The position numbers were made by a program, and so were the translations under genes. The notes below the pieces were generated by a model. That model was not told where the DNA came from. It was given only the letters and a program-made list of their open reading frames with translations, and did no database searches. This document shows, in pieces, positions 7,571-14,329 of a DNA stretch of 22,172 nucleotides. The DNA lies in the NCBI GenBank assembly GCA_020855015.1, contig JAHKLP010000057.1:1-22172 (forward strand), in the 5' to 3' direction. The DNA comes from Methanobacterium sp. Lineage in GTDB: Archaea > Methanobacteriota > Methanobacteria > Methanobacteriales > Methanobacteriaceae. Within the stretch, counting starts at the first letter, position 1. Each line of letters starts with the position of its first letter.

Positions 7571-8431
7571 GTGATATTTCTTGACGAAGACACCAGATGT
7601 GTTGTGCAGGGTATTACCGGTAAACAGGGTTCTTTTCACACTAAAAGTATGTTGGAGTATGACACCAATATCATGGCAGGTACATCACCAGGGAAAGGAG
7701 GTCAGGAATTTGAGAAAATTCCAGTTTATAATTCTATTGGAGAGATAAAGGAAGAAATGGATGTTAATGCATCAATTATATTTATTCCTGCCCCATTCGC
7801 CAAGGATGCTGCCTTTGAAGCCATATCTCAGTTGGATCTGGCAGTTATCATCACTGAACACATACCAGTACATGATTCTATGGAAATAGCCCAGTATGCC
7901 AGACAAATGGATTGCAAAGTAATAGGACCCAACACTCCAGGTATCATAACTCCAGGTGTTGGTAAAATGGGAATTATGCCTGTTCACATATTCAACCCTG
8001 GAGATATTGGAATAGTATCACGTAGTGGGACTCTTACCTATGAAGTGGCCAGTCAAGTTACTCAAGCTGGTTTAGGTCAAAGTACCTGCCTTGGAATTGG
8101 AGGTGACCCCGTAGTAGGCATGGATTTTGCAGAAGTGCTGCAAAAATTCGAAGAGGATAAAAATACCAGAGCTATGGCTATGATTGGAGAAATTGGGGGT
8201 AACGCAGAGGAAAAAGCTGCAAAGTACATAGCAGAAAACATTGACAAACCAGTTGTGGCCTACATAGCAGGTAGAACCGCCCCGCCCGGGAAAAGAATGG
8301 GACATGCTGGAGCTATAATTGAAGGTAATGCTGGAACTGCTGAAAGTAAGATGAAAGCCCTAAAAGCTGCAGGGGTGGAAGTGGCAGAACAACCTTCACA
8401 GATTGCATCTATAATGAAAGAAATAATATAA
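7571..8431 (+). CDS. sucD: Succinate-CoA ligase (ADP-forming) subunit alpha
   Basis: The alpha subunit binds CoA and carries the phosphohistidine of succinyl-CoA synthetase, which links succinate and succinyl-CoA in the incomplete TCA cycle of methanogens. Visible marks are the CoA-binding Rossmann start CVVQGITGKQGSFH, GPNTPGIITPG, SRSGTLTYE, GIGGDPVVGMDF, GEIGG and the active-site GHAGAI with H245. I chose the GTG at 7571 (286 residues, starting MIFLDEDTR) over a TTG at 7541. It matches the usual family start, and GAGG at 7557-7560 lies ten bases upstream; the TTG has no such site. The beta subunit gene sucC is not in the window. Confidence 0.93.
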   Translation: MIFLDEDTRCVVQGITGKQGSFHTKSMLEYDTNIMAGTSPGKGGQEFEKIPVYNSIGEIKEEMDVNASIIFIPAPFAKDAAFEAISQLDLAVIITEHIPVHDSMEIAQYARQMDCKVIGPNTPGIITPGVGKMGIMPVHIFNPGDIGIVSRSGTLTYEVASQVTQAGLGQSTCLGIGGDPVVGMDFAEVLQKFEEDKNTRAMAMIGEIGGNAEEKAAKYIAENIDKPVVAYIAGRTAPPGKRMGHAGAIIEGNAGTAESKMKALKAAGVEVAEQPSQIASIMKEII

Positions 8432-8522
8432 CTCAAATCATTATTTTGGATTGACCCACCATACCTAACAAAAATTGATTAATCATACAAAATGGCCTTT
8501 AAAAATGATTTAAGATGATTTT

Positions 8523-9731
8523 ATGGCAAAAAAAGAAGAAATTTTAAGAAAAGTTGTCAAAAGAGAATTAAAACTCCATCAGATTGAGAATCTGACTGAA
8601 AATATTCAGGAAGCTGTTGAAATAAGGAGAATGTTTGCTGAACAAATATCAGGAGCCAGTCTAAAGCATCTTTCCCGGCACTCACTGGACCTAGAGAAGG
8701 CCATGAAAAGGAATATTGAAAATCCTATTGGAACTGTTCAAATTCCGGTGGGGCTGGCCGGACCGCTCCAAATCAATGGAAAATATGCGCAGGGAGACTA
8801 TTATGTCCCTCTAGCCACTTCCGAAGGTGCTCTGGTGGCTTCAGTTAACAGGGGATGTTCTGTTACCAAAGCTGTTGGTGGTGCCACCGTTCGCATAATA
8901 GATGATAAAATGACACGCGCCCCGGTTATAAGAGCAGATTCAGTCACAGGCGCCCTTGAAATAAAAGAATGGATTGAAAGACATTTCATTGAACTTAAAG
9001 AAGCAGCGGAAAGTACCACAAGTCATGGGAAACTTTTGAAGATCGATCCAGTAGTGTTGGTGGGCCGTTATGTGTATCCCCGCTTCACCTTTACCACTGG
9101 CGATAGTATGGGTATGAACATGGTCACCATTGCCACTGAAAAAGCTCTTGAGATTTTAACCAGGGAAACAGGAGCCCATGTAGTGGCCCTTAGCAGTAAC
9201 CTCTGTGTGGATAAGAAACCTTCTGCAATGAACCTGATTGAAGGCCGTGGCAAGACAGTTGTTGCTGAGATCATCATCCCCCAGGAAATTGTGGAGAAAA
9301 AGCTTAAGACCACTGTTAAAGCTATCACTGAAGTTAACCTCGCTAAGAACATGATTGGTTCTGCCATATCCGGGAGTATGGGGTTTAACGCCCATTATGC
9401 CAACATGATCGGAGCACTATTCCTGGCCACAGGACAGGACGAGGCCCATATTGTGGAGGGCAGCCTGGGAATAACCACCGCTGAGGAAGAGGATGGAGAT
9501 CTTTACTTCTCTGTAACCCTCCCTGACCTTCCCCTGGCAACAGTGGGTGGAGGAACCAGTCTGGAAACAGCCCGAGAATGTCTAGAGATCATGGGCGTCT
9601 ACGGCGGAGGCAAGGTGAAGAAATTTGCTGAAATTGTTGGCGCAACTGTACTGGCAGGGGAACTATCACTCATGGGTGCACTGGCTGCCGGACACCTGGC
9701 AAGGGCACATAAGGATTTGGGAAGGGGATAA
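8523..9731 (+). CDS. hmgA: 3-hydroxy-3-methylglutaryl-CoA reductase, class I
   Basis: HMG-CoA reductase makes mevalonate, the committed precursor of archaeal isoprenoid lipids. The 402-residue soluble chain contains ENPIGTVQIPVGLAGPL (66-82), the catalytic Glu in ATSEGALVASVNRGC (E101), DKKPSAMN (D230, K231), the NAD(P)H loop GDSMGMNM (193-200), GQDEAH (D306) and the C-terminal His in GHLARAH (H396). These mark a class I, NADPH-type enzyme without the membrane anchor of eukaryotes. The ATG is preceded only by a weak GATGAT-like site. It lies 91 bases after sucD. Cotranscription is possible because no strong terminator separates them. Confidence 0.96.
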   Translation: MAKKEEILRKVVKRELKLHQIENLTENIQEAVEIRRMFAEQISGASLKHLSRHSLDLEKAMKRNIENPIGTVQIPVGLAGPLQINGKYAQGDYYVPLATSEGALVASVNRGCSVTKAVGGATVRIIDDKMTRAPVIRADSVTGALEIKEWIERHFIELKEAAESTTSHGKLLKIDPVVLVGRYVYPRFTFTTGDSMGMNMVTIATEKALEILTRETGAHVVALSSNLCVDKKPSAMNLIEGRGKTVVAEIIIPQEIVEKKLKTTVKAITEVNLAKNMIGSAISGSMGFNAHYANMIGALFLATGQDEAHIVEGSLGITTAEEEDGDLYFSVTLPDLPLATVGGGTSLETARECLEIMGVYGGGKVKKFAEIVGATVLAGELSLMGALAAGHLARAHKDLGRG

Positions 9732-9787
9732 AATCTTCTGATTTACATTAAAAACTTATTTTTTTATCATAGGGAGATAATAGTCTG

Positions 9788-10369
<582 letters not shown>

Positions 10370-10423
10370 ATACACAATCTATGTCTAAAATTTTATTTTT
10401 AGGTGCTGAAATTGAGTTAATTC

Positions 10424-10440
10424 GGTTTTATCTTTTTTTC
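10424..10440 (+). terminator. T-tract terminator after the VIT1-like gene
   Basis: GGTTTTATCTTTTTTTC lies 55-70 bases after the stop codon, between convergent genes. Archaeal transcription often ends at such oligo-T runs without a hairpin. Confidence 0.4.
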
Positions 10441-10448
10441 TAGAAAAT

Positions 10449-11588
10449 TTAGCTTTTTGAAGATTTACCTAAAAATTCACTTATAACTTTAGAAACAGTC
10501 TTTCCCACTCCCGGGATTACTTCCAATGTATTCTGTTTATGGATATCTTGAATATTTTCAGTCAAGTTTTCAATATTCTCAGCCGCAACATGGTAATTCC
10601 TGGCTGCATAGAAATTTCCAGATTTAAACTCTTTGAAAAAAGCCGTTAAAAGTAGATGATTGGCTACGTCACGATTAATTTTATCATAATCCCCATTGGG
10701 TATTAGAGTTGCCTGTTCAGGATTCCTTTTGAAGTCAGGCGGATCTATGTAGTTTTTTATACCATATTTTTCGCAGAATTCCTTTGCAATTTTATTCAAA
10801 CTTGTTACATAATCCCTGGCCGGGCTCACATTGTTGCCATATAATTTCTCATATTTTGGGACTAACTCAGGGAAATCCTTTTCTAAAAGCTCCATGAATC
10901 TTATCCTCTGATTACTTCTGAGACTCATTCCCGAACCTATTAAAATGTATTTAGCATGTTCTGATGCTTTTTTAATAACTTCTTCTATGTTTTCTTGGCT
11001 GTCTAAAATATAGGGCACAATGGGTATGAAATTAACACCTGCTCGGATTCCTTCTTCATTTAATTTGCGCACAGCTTCAAGTCTTCTCTCGGGTGGAGGT
11101 GCTAATGGCTCAAGGTGAGATAATAAGTCTTTGTTATAGGTTATAATTGTAAAAGAAACTGTACACCAGGTTTTTCGTGATATCTCTTTAAGGATATCTA
11201 TGTCCCTTAAGATCAGGTCGCTTTTGGTTCCAATATGGACAGGAAACTGGTTTTGGGCCAGTATTTTCAATGTTTTCCGTGTCAATTTATATTTACTCTC
11301 AACTGGCTGGTAAGGATCAGTAACCCCTGAAAGTCCTACAATGTCCGGTTTATATTTTCGAATCTCCTTTAGCAAAACTTTGGGAGTATTTTTTTTCACA
11401 TAAATGGTCCTGGTAAAATCGTGGTAGTCTTTATGGGTCAGATATTTCTGGCTAATGGCATCACAGTAGTTACAGGCGAATTGACAGCCCCGATATGGGT
11501 TAATTGAATATCTATCCCAGAACCAGTTATCCTTAAATTTGTGTCTGTTAAGAACACTTTTTGCTTCAATTTCAACAAATTTAATCAT
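10449..11588 (-). CDS. SPL-family radical SAM protein with C-terminal PolX-like helix-hairpin-helix domain
   Basis: A 379-residue protein related to SplB (COG1533). Its cluster motif is GCQFACNYC (C35, C39, C42), spaced Cx3Cx2C as in spore photoproduct lyase and its relatives, and it should bind a 4Fe-4S cluster and SAM. The radical SAM barrel follows: GLSGVTDPYQPVE (84-96), HIGTKSDLILRD, TVSFTI, and PPPERRLEAVRKLNEEGI. The last ~65 residues differ: FYAARNYHVAAENIENL (326-342) then LEVIPGVGKTVSKVISEFLG (355-374). They match the helical and HhH pattern of the N-terminal 8-kDa domain of family X DNA polymerases, a DNA-binding module. A role on DNA, such as photolesion or base repair, is inferred. 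The gene is monocistronic and ends convergently with the VIT1-like gene. Confidence 0.82.
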   Translation of the reverse strand: MIKFVEIEAKSVLNRHKFKDNWFWDRYSINPYRGCQFACNYCDAISQKYLTHKDYHDFTRTIYVKKNTPKVLLKEIRKYKPDIVGLSGVTDPYQPVESKYKLTRKTLKILAQNQFPVHIGTKSDLILRDIDILKEISRKTWCTVSFTIITYNKDLLSHLEPLAPPPERRLEAVRKLNEEGIRAGVNFIPIVPYILDSQENIEEVIKKASEHAKYILIGSGMSLRSNQRIRFMELLEKDFPELVPKYEKLYGNNVSPARDYVTSLNKIAKEFCEKYGIKNYIDPPDFKRNPEQATLIPNGDYDKINRDVANHLLLTAFFKEFKSGNFYAARNYHVAAENIENLTENIQDIHKQNTLEVIPGVGKTVSKVISEFLGKSSKS

Positions 11589-11699
11589 ACTATCAGTGAT
11601 AAAAATTAACCGTTAACATTGTTTTCATTTAAGATTTTTCCTTTCATCCATTTTTATCTATTTGATACTCTTAAACCCTTAAATTGGCCATTGATAACT

Positions 11700-11730
11700 A
11701 AAAAAAATCTGGTGCTGCTTACAGCAGCAC
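11700..11730 (-). terminator. Intrinsic-type terminator of the AbrB-like gene
   Basis: On the minus strand GTGCTGCT (11723-11730) and AGCAGCAC (11712-11719) form a perfect 8-bp, GC-rich stem with a 3-base loop. A T8 run follows (A8 at 11700-11707 on the plus strand). It lies 23 bases after the stop codon at 11753 and separates this gene from the radical SAM gene downstream. Confidence 0.75.
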
Positions 11731-11752
11731 TTAACTAATTCCGTCTGTAATA

Positions 11753-12145
11753 CTATTTTGGTTCGAAGGCTTTTGCGGGGCAATCATCAGCATCCATATC
11801 TGCTTTTACTTCAACACCAAAACAATTACCTGTTTCTTCATCAACTGGGTTGTAATGTTTACAATCTTGACATGTTGGCATATTTTCACCTCCAGAAACT
11901 TTTTTGAAGAATTCTTCATCTTGCTGGATTTTAAACATTAATTCATCCATCTTATCTATTTTTAAGAGGGTGATTCCAGCATTATCCCCTCTTTTTAGAA
12001 CCATGAACCTATCTCCGGTTTTTATATCTAAGTCTCTCCTAATGTTAGCCGGAACAACCACTTGTCCACGTTCACTAACGGTTGTCATACCGTATACAAC
12101 TTGGTTGTGACTACAAAAGCCTTGTTTTGGTTTCTTTTTGGTCAC
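11753..12145 (-). CDS. AbrB/MazE-type transcription regulator with C-terminal four-cysteine domain
   Basis: In this 130-residue protein, residues 18-65 are an AbrB/SpoVT swapped-hairpin DNA-binding domain: YGMTTVSERGQVVVPANIRRDLDIKTGDRF, then hydrophobic strands MVLKRG and GITLLKI. A linker helix (66-83) leads to a Cys-rich tail with C92, C95, C108 and C122, in TCQDCKHYNP and DDCPAKAFEP. The pattern CxxC-x12-C-x13-C suits a zinc or iron-sulfur site. The plausible role is a dimeric regulator whose DNA binding responds to metal, oxygen or redox state; this is inference. The start is a GTG with AGTGAT three bases upstream. A 20-bp perfect palindrome lies 15 bases before the start and suggests autoregulation. 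A further Cys (C11) sits in the N-terminal tail. Confidence 0.85.
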   Translation of the reverse strand: MTKKKPKQGFCSHNQVVYGMTTVSERGQVVVPANIRRDLDIKTGDRFMVLKRGDNAGITLLKIDKMDELMFKIQQDEEFFKKVSGGENMPTCQDCKHYNPVDEETGNCFGVEVKADMDADDCPAKAFEPK

Positions 12146-12159
12146 TTTATCACTTCAAA

Positions 12160-12179
12160 AAGTAAGATATATCTTACTT
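12160..12179. promoter_or_regulatory. 20-bp perfect palindrome, candidate operator of the AbrB-like gene
   Basis: AAGTAAGATATATCTTACTT is identical to its reverse complement over all 20 bases. It sits between the predicted TATA box of the AbrB-like gene (minus strand, about 12206-12214, preceded by a purine-rich BRE-like CGAAAA) and its GTG start. It thus covers roughly the first 25 transcribed bases, where a bound dimer would block transcription. Confidence 0.6.
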
Positions 12180-12205
12180 ATTTTGTATTTCATACTCTAA
12201 TGTTA

Positions 12206-12217
12206 ATATATTTTTCG
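12206..12217 (-). promoter_or_regulatory. Candidate promoter of the AbrB-like gene
   Basis: On the minus strand CGAAAAATATATTA combines a BRE-like purine run and a TATA box. Predicted transcription start is near 12182, immediately before the palindrome. Confidence 0.4.
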
Positions 12218-12351
12218 GAAATTTTCAGAAGACTTTATGTAGAAATCGTAGCGAAATAATCAAAAATAGCTCATACTGATAAAAAAAGAACAATATCAAA
12301 ATAAAAGAATAAGATATGAGTTTTTGAATCCAATTTATAATATAAATAAAT

Positions 12352-13200
12352 TTAAAAATCCATTTCTATATTGTAAAGCTTTTCTGGGCGTTCCACATGG
12401 ATCTGGTAGGCATCTTCTTCAGTGATCAAACCAGAATTAATCAGTTTTCTGGTTCTTCTGGGCACTGTTTTAGGGCCTAGAACAGCTCCTGGCCGGGTAA
12501 CATCATCCAAATAATCTGTTTCCATGAGGAAATTCTTACCCTTCCTGAGGGCTTGTCGTATAACATCACCACTGGCAATGAGTGAGGGTGTCAGACCATA
12601 ATTCTCTTCAGGGAGAATAAAGGGGCCAGAGAAATGTTTGATGACCTTTTCTTTTTTCAAACCAGCTTTCGAGGCCATTTCTGCAAATTCCTTGTACTGC
12701 TCTTCTGAGGCGCTCTCGGTGTGCAACTGGACTGGGCAATCTGCTTCACGGGCCAGTTCCATGGCATACACCATTAGCCGATTATGAGCTTCCATCTCTT
12801 CCTGGGAAACAGGGTAGTGTGGTCGGCCAATTTCACCTATTCCTACTGCCCTTCCCTCCAGCACCATATTCTGGGCTGTTTCCAGGGCACCTATCATTAA
12901 CTCTTCAGCCTGACCAAGTTTCATTCCTGCCTCAACACGGCGGCTGAGTTCTGCTGGATGAGCCCCTACAACTGCAAAGGCTTTTACGTTGGTTTCACTG
13001 TTTATCTCATCCACGTATCCTATCACCAGTTCCATGGCCTCAGTAAAATCACATTCTGGACTTACAGTCCAAGTGGGCTTGTTAGGGATGATCATTGATG
13101 TTCCACCTGATCTCTGGAACTTCAGGGCAACTTCCAATGGCCCTTCACCATTTATGGGATCTACATGTATGTGATTGTCTGTGGATGGTATTTTATCCAT
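12352..13200 (-). CDS. TatD-family metal-dependent hydrolase
   Basis: A 282-residue amidohydrolase-superfamily TIM barrel. The metal ligand motifs appear in order: DNHIHVD (H10, H12), GIGEIGRPHY (Glu bridging the metals), PVQLHTES (His), VIKHFSG (His) and FLMETDYLDD (Asp). TatD proteins are metal-dependent nucleases or hydrolases, and archaeal members like this one have no proven substrate. The ATG follows GAGGTAAT at about 13206-13213. It lies 40 bases after aroE on the same strand and is probably cotranscribed, though this need not mean a shikimate role. The 206 bases between its end and the AbrB start show only AT-rich sequence and the palindrome. Confidence 0.82.
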   Translation of the reverse strand: MDKIPSTDNHIHVDPINGEGPLEVALKFQRSGGTSMIIPNKPTWTVSPECDFTEAMELVIGYVDEINSETNVKAFAVVGAHPAELSRRVEAGMKLGQAEELMIGALETAQNMVLEGRAVGIGEIGRPHYPVSQEEMEAHNRLMVYAMELAREADCPVQLHTESASEEQYKEFAEMASKAGLKKEKVIKHFSGPFILPEENYGLTPSLIASGDVIRQALRKGKNFLMETDYLDDVTRPGAVLGPKTVPRRTRKLINSGLITEEDAYQIHVERPEKLYNIEMDF

Positions 13201-13240
13201 AAAAATTACCTCTAATCATATCATGCCAGATAAATGAAAC

Positions 13241-14098
13241 TTAAATTTTATAACCCAATCCATTCATCAATGCTCTTTCAAATATCTCAACAGGTGGTGT
13301 GATTCCAGTCCAGATTCGGAATGACTCTAACCCCTGATAAATAAGCATTTTAGTGCCGCTGATGGTTTTTGCACCTGCTTTCTCAGCCTCTTTTAACAAA
13401 CCTGTTTTAAGAGGGTTGTAGACTATGTCATTAACCACTAAATCACGGTGCATCATATCACTGGTCACAATGGGCTTTTGATCCTCGTTGGGATGCATTC
13501 CAACTGGTGTGGTATTAACAAGGACGTCCGTATCATTTAACTCTTCATTTAGTTTTTCATTTAGTCCTAAACAACCAATTGATGCGTTGAAATTCCCTCG
13601 GAGATCATCAGTAAGTTTGCAAGCATTTTCCATGGTTCGGTTAGCTATTAACACCTCTCCCGCCCCACTGAAGAGTAATTGGTATGATATTGCCCTTGCT
13701 GCACCTCCAGCACCTATTATGATTATTTTCTTCCCATTGATTGGCGTTTTTTCACCGATAGCTTTTACAGCACCCATGCCATCAGTGTTATAACCAGTTA
13801 TCTTCTTTTTTTCAAATTTAATAGTATTTACTGCTCCTATGAGTTTTGCTGCTTGAGTTATTTCATTGAGGTAATTGATCACTTCTGTTTTATGGGGAAT
13901 GGTTATATTAAGTCCCTTTATTCCCATAGACCTGGCCCCAATAATGGCAGACCCCAGATCATCTCGTTTAACGTGAAAAGGGACGTATACATAGTCCATT
14001 TTTAGATGTTTAAAGGCAGCATTGTGCATGGGTGGGGATAAACTGTGTTCCACTGGATCTCCCATTATGCCCACCAAGGCTGTTTTACCAGTTATCAA
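13241..14098 (-). CDS. aroE: Shikimate dehydrogenase (NADP+)
   Basis: AroE reduces 3-dehydroshikimate to shikimate, the step after AroD. The 285-residue chain has the substrate-binding GDPVEHSLSPPMHN (13-26), NITIPHK with catalytic K70, YNTDG with D106, the Rossmann GAGGAAR (129-135), and ANRT (152-155), the NRT signature for NADP preference. NTTPVGMHP and the C-terminal YQGLESFRIWTG complete the family pattern. The TTG start is supported by a full GGTGAT at 14104-14109, five bases upstream. The leader appears very short, because a TATA box lies at about 14131-14140. It heads a transcript with the TatD-family gene. Confidence 0.96.
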   Translation of the reverse strand: MITGKTALVGIMGDPVEHSLSPPMHNAAFKHLKMDYVYVPFHVKRDDLGSAIIGARSMGIKGLNITIPHKTEVINYLNEITQAAKLIGAVNTIKFEKKKITGYNTDGMGAVKAIGEKTPINGKKIIIIGAGGAARAISYQLLFSGAGEVLIANRTMENACKLTDDLRGNFNASIGCLGLNEKLNEELNDTDVLVNTTPVGMHPNEDQKPIVTSDMMHRDLVVNDIVYNPLKTGLLKEAEKAGAKTISGTKMLIYQGLESFRIWTGITPPVEIFERALMNGLGYKI

Positions 14099-14130
14099 TT
14101 CGCATCACCAATACTTCGTTTTAGGGAACA

Positions 14131-14140
14131 TTTTATATTA
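14131..14140 (-). promoter_or_regulatory. Candidate aroE promoter TATA box
   Basis: TAATATAAAA on the minus strand lies about 35 bases before the TTG start. Transcription would begin near 14110, just ahead of the GGTGAT ribosome binding site. Confidence 0.45.
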
Positions 14141-14161
14141 AGCAATCTGTTGTGAAGATTT

Positions 14162-14189
14162 TTTATTTTTTAAGGTTTATTTTTTAAGG
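14162..14189. repeat. Tandem 14-bp direct repeat, two copies
   Basis: TTTATTTTTTAAGG occurs twice with no spacer (14162-14175 and 14176-14189). It lies about 50-80 bases upstream of the predicted aroE transcription start, and further upstream of the histidine kinase promoter. Confidence 0.7.
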
Positions 14190-14227
14190 AAAATATTTTC
14201 ATTTCAATATAGGTTATGTTAGTAATG

Positions 14228-14252
14228 TGTAAAAAAATTACATAAAATGTAA
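14228..14252 (+). promoter_or_regulatory. Three TGTAA half-sites at 10-bp spacing
   Basis: TGTAA (14228-14232), its inverse TTACA (14238-14242) and TGTAA again (14248-14252) begin exactly ten bases apart, so they face the same side of the helix. They lie just upstream of the TATA-like CATTTATAG (14271-14279) of the histidine kinase gene. Confidence 0.35.
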
Positions 14253-14270
14253 ATCGTGGAAAAGAAAATA

Positions 14271-14279
14271 CATTTATAG
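14271..14279 (+). promoter_or_regulatory. Candidate promoter of the histidine kinase gene
   Basis: GAAAATACATTTATAG resembles a BRE plus TATA box and predicts transcription start near 14300. This is after the TTG at 14297, so translation probably starts at the ATG at 14330. Confidence 0.4.
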
Positions 14280-14329
14280 ATGAAAATTATTGGAATTTGC
14301 CTACACTGAAAAAATTTAGACGTGTTTCC

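Noticed and set aside
11740..11790. A GGTTCGAA sequence resembling a tRNA T-loop.
   Set aside because: It lies inside the coding sequence of the AbrB-like protein and no acceptor or anticodon stem can be built around it.
12271..12320. Distant inverted repeat CTCATA/TATGAG with A-rich sequence between, considered as a small RNA or terminator.
   Set aside because: Only six pairs with a loop of nearly 40 bases; not stable and not clearly placed.
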